Both the position numbers and the translations under genes were made by a program. A stretch of DNA of 64,000 nt, taken from positions 248,001-312,000 of the forward strand of contig CAWEVI010000005.1 of NCBI GenBank assembly GCA_963812475.1. Reading direction: 5' to 3'. This DNA comes from JAMXLO01 sp963812475 (lineage in GTDB: Bacteria > Pseudomonadota > Alphaproteobacteria > Acetobacterales > Acetobacteraceae). This document shows positions 19,001 through 28,774 of the stretch, piece by piece. The notes below the pieces were generated by a model. The model was not told the DNA's origin. It saw only the letters and a list, made by a program, of their open reading frames with translations, and did no database searches. Each line of letters begins with the position of its first letter. The stretch's first letter is position 1.

Positions 19001-19407
19001 AGCACACCGTCACCGACGTAGCGACCGATGCTGCCGCCATGCTCCTCGACCGCCGATCGGCTCTCGGCGAGCACCTTGTTCAGCGCCTCGGTGAAGTCCT
19101 CAGGGTCGAGGCTCGCCGAAAGTGCTGAAGACGCGACCAGATCGCAGAAGAGGACCGTCAAATGCCGGCGAAGTGCCGCGGACGGACCCACCGCGGCCGG
19201 CGGTTCCGGGACCTGCCGGCGGAGCGCTGATGCCGCACGCACGATCCGCTTGCGGTCGCCAAGCGGCAGCCCGAGCCCCTGAAGATCAGCTTCGGTCAGG
19301 TCGGTGAGTATGTCCAGGTCAATCGCTGCCGCCTTGAACGCGGCAGCGTGCTGCGCAAGCCCGAGTGACTGCAGCCATTGTTCAATCATGTTCCCCGGCT
19401 CGATCAT
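16024..19407 (-). CDS. SAM-domain / class III adenylate cyclase / STAND ATPase / TPR regulator
   Basis: A 1127-aa multidomain signalling protein. Residues 1-65 form a SAM domain (IEQWLQSLGLAQHAAAF). Residues about 85-260 form a class III nucleotide cyclase domain with both metal Asp (LFCDLV and YVGDGV) and the GDAPNLASRLQ segment, so it may be active. Residues about 275-570 form a STAND-type AAA ATPase with Walker A (LCGEAGIGKSRIS) and a Walker B-like LCLFEDLHWID. The C-terminal half is helical repeat (TPR-like). ATG 19407 or 19389 may start translation. It begins 31 bases after the PKS stop and is followed within five bases by the patatin gene. Such proteins are taken to be ligand-sensing switches; the signal here is unknown. 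Confidence 0.9.
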   Translation of the reverse strand: MIEPGNMIEQWLQSLGLAQHAAAFKAAAIDLDILTDLTEADLQGLGLPLGDRKRIVRAASALRRQVPEPPAAVGPSAALRRHLTVLFCDLVASSALSASLDPEDFTEALNKVLAESRSAVEEHGGSIGRYVGDGVLAWFGYPQAHENDAERAVRAGLDLVARIGVLRMPGGHLAQVRVGIASGLVVVEDLARDGQVLGDAPNLASRLQALAKPNTVIVSDATHRLLGTLFNCVDLGPHELKGLQPQTVWQVLTHRNVVSRFEATRSTRLSALVGRQEEVSALAALWQRTKEGSGCAALLCGEAGIGKSRISAAAIEMVSGEPHTILRYQCSPHHTNTPFHPVVSQLTHAAGIEESQTADTRLDRLETLLSLGNVSPEDLPLFADLLSIPSGGRYPQEELTPQRRKERTITALMAQLTALSRAAPVLCLFEDLHWIDASTLEALNRTIVTIKAARVLVIATFRPEFFPPWLDQSHVRMMRLTRLTREHTAALLADITRGKALPPELYDQIQSKTDGVPLFVEELTKAVLESGLLEDTGEEYISLAPLQSLAIPATLQDSLTARLDRLAPVREIAQIGAVLGREFPYRLIAAIADMPEHQLRAGLSQLTAAELMFGHGEPPESTYSFKHALVQDAAYDSLLRSRRLVLHARVAAVLSETFPEVAETQPELIAYHLARAGMVEPAIDQMLRAGRRAIERSANAEAIGQLRQALGLLETVPEGPERAARALTLEVTLSQAMIASMGYAAAATKEVLLRARTHINDSTQPDLKFAVLYGLWACYYVGSDVAMQREAAADFLQQAERHGDPGVLCVANRILGTTLMAMGEFSIARMHLQRARELYDPDSHAVLRYRYGQDIGAAALCYLSWALWHVGQLDEGLKVAREAVELATALKHPHTIVYTICHASGLIDMFRSEAGETRSRTAAVIALCNEHGFPFWGSGGRILDGWAAIRTGQEDEGIELLRAGLTGWRQTGARLWLTLFLAHEADAHAAAGRAVAARQTIADALATAEETGETWAVPEALRINAGIELRLGREDGGDAEQETEALLQQSIAAARAKQARWWELCAARDLAAFWSTRGKAAEARDLLAGALRRFPTVDPVPADLRPALALLERITVSLAGGPQAMEA

Positions 19408-19438
19408 GCACTCCTCGCACGGCGATGATAAGGGGGAG

Positions 19439-22400
19439 TCATGGGGTGAGCTGATCCGCCGCGAGCATTTCCCGGCTGATCACCCCGGCAATGAACGCCT
19501 TGTCGTCCAGCACAGCAAAATGCTTGCCTTCGCGGATGTGCAGCTGCAGTCGCGCGTTGGTAAAGCGGCCCCAGCCGAGGGCATGGCGACGCGCCACGTA
19601 GGGATCGCCCCTGGCCGCGAAGCAGGTGATCGGGATATCCCAGGGGACAGTAGGCGTAAACCGGTAGGTCCCGGCCATGGCGAACTCCGCGCGGACCACT
19701 GGCAGCATCAGGTCGCGCAGCGCGGTGTCGGCCAGCATCTCTTCGCTGGTGGCGATCTCGAAATGACGGATGATCTCGGTGAACACGTCGTCCGGCTGTA
19801 GGTGAGGCGGCGCAGTGATCTGAAAGGTTGCGAGCGCGAGGAGGTCACGCGTCAGCCGCTCCTCGAACTGGCCGGCGTCGCTCAACCGGTCCGGCGGCCT
19901 CGCACCAGAGACGAAGATGTGGCGGGGCGTGGGCAGACCGTGACGAACCAGGTGGCGTACCGTTTCGTAGCCGGTCAGCCCGCCCAGGCAATGCCCGAAC
20001 ACGGCGTAGGGTCGATCCAGCATCGCCGGCAACTCGGTCATCAACCCTTCGACAAAGCGCGCGATGTCGGCAATCGGCGCTTCGTGGATCCTGGCGAGCC
20101 GCCCGGGCGGCTCGATCGCAATGACCTCGATCGACGGATCCACCAGATCCTTCCAGGCACGGAAAACGGCCGAACCGCCGCCCGCGAAGGGAAAGCAGAA
20201 CAGGCGCAGCCTGGCCGCCGGCCGCGATGAGACGGGAACGAGCCAATGGCCCCCTGTGGACTGGGCGACAGCGGGCGCGGCCACCGAGGATTCGGGGCAG
20301 TCCTCGCCGTCGAAGCCGGGCAGTATGTGGTTCACCAGTTGTTCGACGCTTGGCCCAACGATCAGGGTCTCGACGTCGATCCTTACGTCCAACGCCGCTT
20401 CCAGCCGGTTCAGCAGAGTGACCGACATCAGACTGTCCAGGCCATAGTCGCGGAGGGGTCGTGTCGCATCGATAGAGTCGGTGGAAGCCATCGCGGCCAT
20501 GGCTTCCTGACGGATGAACCCGACCAGCAGATCGCGCCGCTCAGCACCTACCGCTGCGCGCAGCTGCGACCTGAATGCAACAGCATCAAGGTCACGGGCG
20601 CTGTCGCGCCGAATCCCAGTGACGTCGGCCAGTACACGGTAGAACGGCGGCACGGACTGGAACTGGCGCAGGAAGACCGACCAGTCGGTGATGGTGATCG
20701 CCGCCTGATCGAGCGTCTCACCGACCAGCAGGTCAAGCGCCGCGCGTCCGGTCTCGGCGGGAATGAGATCAGTGCCGCGCGCCCGCCAGATCGCCCGTCC
20801 CGTCTCGCCCGAGGCGGTGGCAATCCCCGCATCGGCCCATGGTCCCCAATTGAGTACCAGGGCCGGCAGACCCTCATGCCGGCGGCGCGCCGCAAGCGCG
20901 TCGATCGCGGCATTCGCCGCCGCATAGTTCGCTTGGCCGGCCGAACCCATCAGGCCCAGGATGGATGAGAACAACACAAAGTGGTCGAGCGGCAGGCCGC
21001 GCGTCGCCGCATCCAGGTTCCACGCTCCGCCGACCTTCGGCGCCAGTACCTGTCGCATGCGAGGCCAGTCCATCTGTGTCAGCACGCCGTCATCCAGCAG
21101 TCCGGCGCAGTGGAACACGCCGCGCAACGGCCGACCGGCATCGACGACGCGTCGGACCAGTCGGGCGACGTCGCTCGTGTCGGCTACATCGGCGCGCAGT
21201 ACCAAGACATCCGCGCCAAGCGATTCGAGCTCATGGCGTGCTGACGCAGCAGCGGGGTCATCTTCACCTCGGCGGCTGGCCAGCACGAGATGCCGTGCGC
21301 CGCGCAACGTCACCATCCAGCGCGCCAGTTCGAGGCCTAGCGCACCGAGACCGCCAGCGATGAGATAGGCGCCGTCTGGATCGAACGGCGTCGCGGGTGC
21401 TGTGAGGTCCGTACGGACCAACCGCGGCGCGAGGCGCGTTTCGCCGCGCAGGGCTACCTGGTCCTCACCGTCGCCGCACAGGAGTTCGCGCAGCAGCAGC
21501 GCGGAGGCCTGGTCCGGTGACGCCGTCTTGTCCAGATCCACCAGTGCGCCAGGCAGCCACGGATGTTCCAGCACCGCGCTGCGGAAGAAGCCCCATAGTG
21601 CCCCAGCCAGGGGCGAGCCGACGGTATCCCCGGTCAGCGCGGACTGCGCCCCGCACGTCCCGAGCCACAGGCGTGGGGCCGCCGGTCCGACACGCCGTGC
21701 TGCCGCCGCCGCCTGGGTCAGCGCCAGGGCGCCGCCGAGCACCGGTCGCAGCGCCTCTTCCCAGGTTCCGTCCTGCCCTGCATCCGGCGCGAGATCGAGG
21801 GACCAGAGGTGGACGATGCCGCGTAGCCCATGGCCGCCCTCCGTCGCCGCGGCCTGGAACAGGCCCCCGAACGCCTGTGCCAGGTCCGGCGTGTCGCGCC
21901 ACGAGGGATTTTCCGGGTGCGAGGACGCCGCATCGTCGAGATACACGATCCGGCAGCGTTGGCCGTGCGCGTGCAGACGGTCGGCGAGACTGCTGCCGAC
22001 GCCCAGGCGGTCGGCGAGTATCAACCATTCTGCCCGTCCGTCAGGCGCGTCCGGCACGCTTGCGGGCAGCGGAAGTGGCGAGCAGGCGTCCCAGCGGACT
22101 ACGTACAGCCAATCCGCGGTTCGGGCGTGCCCCGCATCGGCAGCCAGAACCGCAGGCGCGATCGGACGCACAGCCAGCCCATCGATCTCCGCGATCCAGC
22201 TACCGTCCTCCGCATAAATCCCGACGTCGACGACGACCGTATCGGACCGGCCGGCGCGACGCCTGGCATGCACCCACAGCGGCGCGGCGATGGCGCCGGC
22301 ACGGGCGCTGAACCGTTCCACACCGACCGGAAGAAAAGCCGTTCGGCGGCGGTTCAGTGCGGTTGAAATGTCCTCCACCCCATCTTCCGCCAGCGCGGGA

Positions 22401-25400
22401 TAAACATGCAGACAGGCGTCGAGGAGCGCCGGGTGCAGTTCGCCACCCGGCATGCCATTTTGCGGCGGAAGAACCACGCGGGTGAGTGCCTCCCCCTTGC
22501 CCACCCACAACTCCTGGATGCCACGGAAGCAAGGACCGTAACCCAACCCCATCGCGCGCAACGCGTCGTAGAAGATCGGCACGGACACCGGAGCACAGCG
22601 CGCACGTACCGCCGTCCGGTCGAGCGCCTTTGGTTCGGGACCGGCCCTGGCGCGCGCGAGGCCCACCATGTGTGTTTGCCAGTCGCCGCTCTTTTCAGCG
22701 TGCAGGCTGGCGAACCGGAACTCCGCCGTCGCTCCGTCCACCGGCGATAGGACGGTCTGCGCGACCCGCTCGCCGTCGTTGGGCAGCACCATCGCGGCTC
22801 TGTACTGCAAATTGGTGATCTCGACCGGCAAGCCTGGGCCGAAGTGGCGCATCGCCGCGTCGGACAGTAGCAGCAGTCCCGCCGCTGTCGGGAGCACGAC
22901 CATACCGTGGATTCTGTGATCGTCCAGCCAGGGCTGCGGCGTCAGGCCCCAAACCGCCTCGAACTGCGCGTCGGGGAGCGCGGAGCGCAAGCGCCGACCG
23001 GCCGGCGCACCAACGTCAGGGGCATCGGCACCGACGCCCGCCCGCTGCGGGTCAGAATCGCTCTCCAACCAGAACCTTCGCGTCTCGAATGGGTAGAACG
23101 GAAGCGAAATCCGTCGGCCCGGTCGCCCGCGATGGAAGGCTGGCCAATCGATTGACTGCCCCCGCTGATGTAGCCGTGCCACGCTCTCCAACAGGGTGGC
23201 CACTTCCCCCCGCCCGCGCGAAATCGAGCCCAGCCACGCCAGACCCGCCGTACCGACGGTGCACTGCCGTCCGAGCGAAAGCAGCGTCGTCCCTGGACCG
23301 ATCTCAAGAAAGTCGGTCGCCCCCGCGGCAACGAGAGCGCGCGCCGCCTCGACCAACCGCACCGATCCGAGCGCGTGCTCCACCCAATATGCGGCGTCCG
23401 GCGCCTGCCGCAGCACATCGCCGGTGACGGTAGAGATGAACGCCACACCGGGCGGGCGCGCCACGACGGCCTGTGCCGCATCCCGCAGCCCAGCCATCGC
23501 GGGCTGCATCAATGGCGAGTGGAATGCGTGGGAAACCGTCAGTTCCCTGTAGCGTACGCCGTGCGCGGCGAACCGCCGTAGCAGCGTGCCGAGCGCCTCC
23601 CTATCCCCGGAGACCACGGTGGCCTCCGGCGCGTTCATGGCGGCGATCGCCAATGTGCCTGCGCTGTCCTGACCCATCGCGTCGGCGACGGCGGCAGCAT
23701 CCAGAAACACGGCCGCCATCGCGCCGGAGCGTGGCAATTCCTGCATCAGCGCGCCCCGTTCGGCGATCAGGTCCAGCGCGTCCTCGAGGTCCAGCGACCC
23801 GGCGCACCAGGCGGCGGCAAACTCGCCCACACTGTGGCCGAGCACGACGTCCGGCACCACACCCCACGAACGCCACAGCATGGCCAGACCCACCTGCAGC
23901 ACGAAAAGCGCGGGCTGGGTCCAGCGCGTCTCATCGATCAGCCGACCCGCCCCACCGGCACCGAAGAGCACCTCGCGCATCGGCGGGTCGAGGCTGCCGC
24001 GTGCGTCCAACCGTGCGGCGCAGCGGTCGATCGTATCGCGGAACACGGGCTCGTTTCGATAAAGCTCATGTCCCATGCCTGCGTACTGCGAGCCCTGGCC
24101 GGAGAACAGGAAGGCCAGGCGACGGCGCGGCCCTTCTTCCGGCAGGCGCGCCGCAGCCAACCCAGACCGCAATTCGGCCATGGAACCCACCGGGATCGAG
24201 AACCTGTGCGCGTGCTGCGTGCGGGCGACATTCAGCGTGTGGCAGGCATCCGCCAGCGCCAACTCGGGCAGCGCGTCGAACGCGGCCCGGTGTGCCGCCA
24301 GAGCCGCCAGCAGCGCTTCCCTCGTGCGTGCGGACAAGGTCAGTATGTGCATGTCCCGGGCCGGGAGCGCCGCGTCGGGAAGCTGCGACGGCGGCGCCTC
24401 CTCCAACACGGTGAAGGCATTGGTCCCACCGAGGCCGAGCGAGTTCACCGCGGCGCGGCGCGGCGCGGAACCGGCCCAGTCCCGGCACTCCGTGTTGACG
24501 AAGAAGGGCGAGGCGGCGAAACCGATCTTTGGGTTCGGTGTCGAAAAGTTCAGGCTGGGCGGGATGCGCCGATGGTGCAGCGCCAAGGCTGCCTTGATCA
24601 AAGAGGCTACGCCCGACGCCTGCTCCAGGTGGCCGATGTTCGTCTTCACCGATCCAACCGCGCAAAAGCCCGTACGCTTTGTGCCGGTGCGGAAGGCGCG
24701 GGTGAGCGCTTCGATCTCCAGCGGATCGCCGACGGCGGTGCCCGTGCCGTGGCATTCGACGAAGCCGATCTCTTCCGGGGACACGCCGGCCACCGCCATT
24801 GCCTCGACCATCGCCCGGGCCTGGCCGGCAACACTTGACGCGGTGTAGCTGATCTTGTCGGCGCCGTCGTTGTTCACCGCGGTGCCGCCGATGACGGCGT
24901 AGATCCGGTCTCCGGCAGCGACGGCGGCGTCCAGGTCGCGCAGCAGCACGGCGCCGACGCCACTGCCGAACACCGTTCCGGCGGCCTGTGCGTCGAAGGC
25001 GCGACAACGCCCGTCGGGCGACAGAATTCCGCCCTTCACGTGCAGGTAGCCGACGCGATGCGGCACCCGTACCACCGCCGCGCCGGCGAGGGCCATCTCG
25101 CACTCCCCCGACAGGATGGACTGGCAGGCAAGGTGCACCGCGACAAGCGAGGTCGAGCACGCGGTCTGCACGGCGATGCTTGGGCCGGTCAGACCGAGCT
25201 TGTAGGAGAGCCTGGTGCCGAGGAAGTCCTTATCGCTGGCAAGGTGCGCAAGACTGCCGGTCTCACCGGGCATTTCTGCGGAATGACGCAGCCGGTCCAG
25301 CAGATAGCTGGTGACGATGCCGCCCGCGCCGACGAATACGCCCGATCCCTGCGCCGCGCCTGCGCCGGGAACGTGACCGGCATCCTCGAAGGCGTGCCAG

Positions 25401-25706
25401 GCAACCTCGAGCAGCAGCCGCTGCTGGGGATCCATCAGTGCTGCCTCGCGCGGGGTGTATTCGAAAAACGCCGCGTCGAACTGCGCGATGTCCGGCAGGA
25501 CGGGGCTTGCCTTCACGTAGTTCGAAATCAGCTGCGATCCCGGCAGGAACTCCGGCGTCGGCCAGTTCCGCATCGGTGATGGGGGTGATCAACTCAACGC
25601 CGTCGCACAGGTTGCGCCAGAACGCCCCTGGTTCCGCCGCGCCGGGAAACCGGCACGCAAGGCCGATGATGGCGACGCGGCCGCCCATGGCAGTGCCAGC
25701 GCTCAA
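19439..25706 (-). pseudogene. Single-module type I polyketide synthase KS-AT-DH-KR-ACP-TE, frameshift near the N-terminus
   Basis: One-module PKS, about 2082 aa once repaired. Numbering below is from the in-frame ATG at 25573. KS: TACSTS (Cys 139), ECHGTGT, NIGHLEQ. AT: LGHSVGEFAA and SHAFHSPL, the HAFH form that predicts malonyl-CoA. DH: HRIHGMVVLP (HxxxGxxxxP) and LLDACLH. No enoylreductase. KR: GGLGALGLE, LFSSILG, QANYAAAN, with an LDD typical of B-type. ACP: YGLDSL (Ser 1714). TE from 1788: FGHCLGG, Cys 1862 replacing Ser, with Asp 1990 and His 2018. The first ~50 codons (GRVAIIGLACRFPGA, from ATG 25688 or TTG 25706, the latter overlapping the ACP-gene stop) are in another frame. One extra base near 25521-25530 joins ...PAGIAADF to NYVKASPVL. 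This is a real mutation or an assembly error. All other motifs are intact. Confidence 0.88.
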
Positions 25707-26053
25707 TCTTGCCCGTGGCGGTTGCGACGCCGCTGCGCCCGTTGGGCCGCCGCGGCGAGGCCGTCATCGGCCGTCGGGCGCGCACCCGAAGCGGCCAGTC
25801 GATAGGCATTCACCACATCGCCGACGCTGCGGACGCTGGTGACGGGCACCAGAATCGCGAACGGGTCGAGACCGAGCGTCGCCTCCAGGTCCACCACGAG
25901 TACCGCCAGATCGAGGGAGCTCAGGCCAAGCTGCCCATTGAGATGCGTCGTGGCATCGAAATGGCACTCCGCCTCGCCCCGCTCCGCCAGGATCGCGCGA
26001 ATGCTGTCATGAACGGCGGCTTCGATCTGCGCCGGATCATTGGTCGTCAGCAC
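25703..26053 (-). CDS. Free-standing acyl carrier protein
   Basis: A 116-aa discrete carrier protein. The phosphopantetheine site lies in QLGLSSLDLAVLVVDLE, with the serine of LSSLDL as the probable attachment point (near residue 45). Helices before and after fit the ACP fold, with SVRSVGDVVNAYR matching helix 4. The C-terminal ~30 residues are an Arg/Ala-rich tail. The start is GTG 26053, which overlaps the TGA of the reductase gene (GTGCTGA). The stop overlaps the TTG start option of the PKS. It probably carries the starter acyl group activated by the ligase two genes upstream. No phosphopantetheinyl transferase is in the window. Confidence 0.85.
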   Translation of the reverse strand: MLTTNDPAQIEAAVHDSIRAILAERGEAECHFDATTHLNGQLGLSSLDLAVLVVDLEATLGLDPFAILVPVTSVRSVGDVVNAYRLAASGARPTADDGLAAAAQRAQRRRNRHGQD

Positions 26054-26784
26054 GTTATGCCTCCATCGACGACGAGCGTGTGCCCGGTGATGAACGCCGC
26101 ATCCTCCGAGGCGAGAAAGCGCACCGCCCTGACCACGTCGGCCACCTCGGCCAGTCGTCCAAGGGGCGTACGGCGGCTGATACGCGCCTTTGCTTCCGCG
26201 GCGAGCGATCCTACCATATCGCTCTCGAAATACCCGGGCGCGATGGCGTTCACGCGGATGCCACGAGGGCCGAGTTCGCGCGCGAGGCTGCGGGTAAAAG
26301 CCTCGAGCGCGCCCTTCGTCGCGCTGTACACGGAAACGCCTGCATGGCCGCGGATGGCGTTCACCGAGGAGACATTGATGATGCAGCCGCTGCCCTGTCG
26401 CAGCATCAGGCGCGAGCATGCCTGTGACAAGACAATTGCGGCGGTAAGGTTCAGCGCAATGGCCGCCTCGATGTCCTGCTCCCGCATGGTCGGCAGCACG
26501 CCCTCGACAGCGACCGCAGCGTTGTTGACCAGAAGGTCGATGCGGCCAAACCGCGCCGCCGCGTCCGCCACGAACTTGCGCAGGGCCGCGGTGTCGCGCC
26601 CATCCACGGCATCCCACAGCACGTCCTCGCGCTGTGCCGGGTCGCGCAACAGGCGCTCGATGAAGTCGGTGCCGCCGCGGCTGAAAGTGGCCACGCGATG
26701 CCCCATGCCGAGGCAGCACTCCACCAACGCCGCCCCCAGTCCGCGACTACCCCCGCTGATCAGCGCGACAGGCCGCGCCTTCAT
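26047..26784 (-). CDS. SDR-family 3-oxoacyl-ACP reductase (FabG-like)
   Basis: NAD(P)H-dependent short-chain reductase, 245 aa, likely acting on ACP-bound beta-keto or hydroxy intermediates. The cofactor loop is ISGGSRGLGAALVE. NNAAVAVEGV is the NNAG-like motif. The catalytic Ser lies in INVSSVNAI, with YSATKGAL giving Tyr and Lys. HTLVVDGG closes the protein as in FabG. ATG 26784 overlaps the ligase stop (ATGA), so they are translationally coupled. The longer open frame upstream is only the complement of the ligase gene. Because the PKS has its own ketoreductase, this enzyme may act on the starter unit or on the free product. Confidence 0.9.
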   Translation of the reverse strand: MKARPVALISGGSRGLGAALVECCLGMGHRVATFSRGGTDFIERLLRDPAQREDVLWDAVDGRDTAALRKFVADAAARFGRIDLLVNNAAVAVEGVLPTMREQDIEAAIALNLTAAIVLSQACSRLMLRQGSGCIINVSSVNAIRGHAGVSVYSATKGALEAFTRSLARELGPRGIRVNAIAPGYFESDMVGSLAAEAKARISRRTPLGRLAEVADVVRAVRFLASEDAAFITGHTLVVDGGITC

Positions 26785-28169
26785 GCGCCGGCGCCGGCGC
26801 CGCGCCGTTTCTTGAACCGCGCGCTGTGTTGGGCGTGTTCCGCGATCTCGACCACGACGGGCTGCTTGAACCGTTCCAGCCGCCCCTGGCAGAACTGTCG
26901 CGTCCGCCTGCGCAACGAGATCGCGTCCTCGGGGCGCGTCAGCGTGAACCGCGCAGCCACCACCGCGCCGGTCACCGGGTTCGGTCTGGCGCTGACGGTG
27001 ACATCCTCGACATTGTCCATTTGCAGCAGCAGGTCTTCGACCTCGGCCGGATATACTTTCTCGCCGCCGACGTTGATTACCTCCGACGCACGGCCAAGAA
27101 TCCGCATGTAGTCGCCGTCCACCTGCACGAGGTCCTGTGTGTTGAACCACCCGTCGGCGTCGAAGGGCGAGGGCGCGTTGAGATAGCCCAGCATCGCCGA
27201 CCCGGACCGCAGCCATAGCACGCCGTCCACTATCCTGTGTTCGTAGCCCTGCCTGCCAAGCTTGAGCCAAAGCGAGTCAGAGCTGCGGGACTGTGTCGGC
27301 AGGATGCCGACTTCGGTGAGGCCATAGGTTTGCTTCAGCCGCACGGCAGGCAGCGCCGTCCGCAACGCCGCCAGTGTGCTGGCGGGCATTGGCTCGGTGC
27401 CATAGGTGATGGTCCTCAGTGCGCTAAGGTCGTGGCGATTCGCCGCGTCCGAGATGAGCAGCATGTTGAGGAACGTCGGCGTCGTCGGCAGCAGTTCGAC
27501 CCGATGCGCCGCCATGGCCTCGCAAACCGCGTCCGGCGTCCGGTCGCGCGCGGTGACGATGGTACCGCCACGCGCCAGCACGTGGAACAGCGTGTTGATG
27601 CCGCCGATATGGTCGATCATCAGGAACACGAGCGTCCGCTGGCCGGGGCGTTCCTCGCGGAACTTCGCAAGCAGACCGTCCATGTCGAGCAGCGACGCCT
27701 TGCTTCGGCCCGTCGATCCGGAGCTGAACAGCACGAGCCCCGGCGCGCCGCGCTCGATCAACGAGCGGAGCAGGGCGTGCCGTGGCGTCCGTTCATCAAC
27801 GGTCTGGATGCGGCAGCCGCCATCCTCGTCGGGATAGGCCGCGAACATTACCTCCGCCGACGCGAGCATCTCCTGTTGGTTCGACCTGGGAGCCGATGCG
27901 ATCGGGACGATGATCAGCCGATGGAAGATTGCCGCCAGCAGCAGGGCACAGACGCTCGGAGAGTAGTCGCCGAAGATGGCAAGAGTGCTTCCGGGCGGAA
28001 CACGATGGCGTCGCAGTTCGTGCATCATGCGGCTGATGGCGGCCGAGAGCGCGGCGTAGGTTATCGCTTCTTCACGCCATATCAGGGCTGGATGCTGGTC
28101 CCATCGGTGCAGGCGGTCACGAAGCCAATGCCGCGGCATCGTCTCGTCTTCCGCGCCGGCATCGATCAC
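26781..28169 (-). CDS. AMP-dependent acyl ligase (acyl-AMP/acyl-CoA synthetase family)
   Basis: ANL-superfamily adenylating enzyme, 462 aa. The P-loop-like core is LFSSGSTGRSKASLL (near residue 150). ITYGTEPMP and TYGLTEVG follow, and the hinge GRASEVINVGGEKVYPAEVE lies near residue 360. FKKRRG at the C-terminus would carry the catalytic Lys. It activates a carboxylic acid as its adenylate, here probably for transfer to the discrete ACP. The start GTG 28169 overlaps the stop of the Pro-rich gene (GTGA). The protein is somewhat shorter than typical acyl-CoA synthetases (500-550 aa), resembling discrete loading ligases. The acid cannot be predicted reliably. Confidence 0.92.
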   Translation of the reverse strand: MIDAGAEDETMPRHWLRDRLHRWDQHPALIWREEAITYAALSAAISRMMHELRRHRVPPGSTLAIFGDYSPSVCALLLAAIFHRLIIVPIASAPRSNQQEMLASAEVMFAAYPDEDGGCRIQTVDERTPRHALLRSLIERGAPGLVLFSSGSTGRSKASLLDMDGLLAKFREERPGQRTLVFLMIDHIGGINTLFHVLARGGTIVTARDRTPDAVCEAMAAHRVELLPTTPTFLNMLLISDAANRHDLSALRTITYGTEPMPASTLAALRTALPAVRLKQTYGLTEVGILPTQSRSSDSLWLKLGRQGYEHRIVDGVLWLRSGSAMLGYLNAPSPFDADGWFNTQDLVQVDGDYMRILGRASEVINVGGEKVYPAEVEDLLLQMDNVEDVTVSARPNPVTGAVVAARFTLTRPEDAISLRRRTRQFCQGRLERFKQPVVVEIAEHAQHSARFKKRRGAGAGA

Positions 28170-28774
28170 CAGGGAGCCTTTGCCTGGCCCGCGCTGGCGG
28201 ACGCCGAGGATTTGCGCATCGCATCAATCGCTTGCATCATCTGAACGGCGTAAAGGACCCGGTCCACCTGGTCCTTGTCCATGCCCTTCAGTTCCTCGCG
28301 CAGCTTGTCCACATCGATGTCCCCCGGCGGCGGCGGACCATACGGGCCGCCAGGTGGGGCAAAGAAGTTTTCCCCGTGGGGACCCATCATCGCGCAGGCC
28401 CTGCCCGCTTCGGCAGCCACGCGTGCAGCCTCGGCCGCGGCGTGCGACATGACATGAAGCGTGTGCGACCAGAACTCGGCGCGTGACATGAAGAATTGGC
28501 GCATCGCCTCGAACGGCACCGCACCCGGTGGGTAGCCGGGAGCGCCCTGGGCCGACGCCGGCGAACCGGCGGGATACGGCATGCCGGCGAACGGAAATGC
28601 AAAATCAGACATGGCGCAGAACGGAAAGCCGGGAAACGGCATAGCGCCGAACGGGTGGGGCGGAGAGTGGGGATGCATGCCGAATGGCGCCCACCCAAAT
28701 CCGTGGTAGCCATAGTCGGGGCCGTTCGGCTGTGCTCCGGGCGGCGGCGTACGCTGCTGGTCGTCACCCGGCAT
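28166..28774 (-). CDS. Pro/Phe/Met/Gly-rich low-complexity protein heading the PKS operon
   Basis: I do not recognise this 202-aa protein. Residues 1-90 are low complexity with degenerate repeats such as PFGAMPFPGFPF, FPFAGMPYPAG and APGYPPGAV. Residues about 93-130 form an amphipathic, Ala-rich helix (FFMSRAEFWSHTLHVMSHAA). A second Pro/Gly linker (APPGGPYGPPPPG) follows, then a charged helix (DVDKLREELKGMDKDQVDRV) and an AVQMMQAIDAMRK segment. There is no signal peptide or membrane span. It is preceded by a GGGGGTGAG purine run. The overlap with the ligase gene (GTGA) ties it to the polyketide pathway. A scaffold, granule- or condensate-type role is a guess. Confidence 0.75.
   Translation of the reverse strand: MPGDDQQRTPPPGAQPNGPDYGYHGFGWAPFGMHPHSPPHPFGAMPFPGFPFCAMSDFAFPFAGMPYPAGSPASAQGAPGYPPGAVPFEAMRQFFMSRAEFWSHTLHVMSHAAAEAARVAAEAGRACAMMGPHGENFFAPPGGPYGPPPPGDIDVDKLREELKGMDKDQVDRVLYAVQMMQAIDAMRKSSASASAGQAKAPW

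Noticed and set aside
14916..19407. Cyclase plus patatin called as a CBASS-type defence system
   Set aside because: The cyclase is class III with SAM/STAND/TPR parts, not a CD-NTase, and the genes continue a polyketide operon; kept only as a loose analogy.
25490..25580. Programmed ribosomal frameshift in the PKS
   Set aside because: No slippery heptamer or downstream structure is evident and such control is not known for KS domains; mutation or sequence error is simpler.
26047..27270. A 407-residue reductase including an N-terminal extension
   Set aside because: The extension is another frame of the ligase gene; the SDR fold begins at 26784 where ATGA overlaps the ligase stop.
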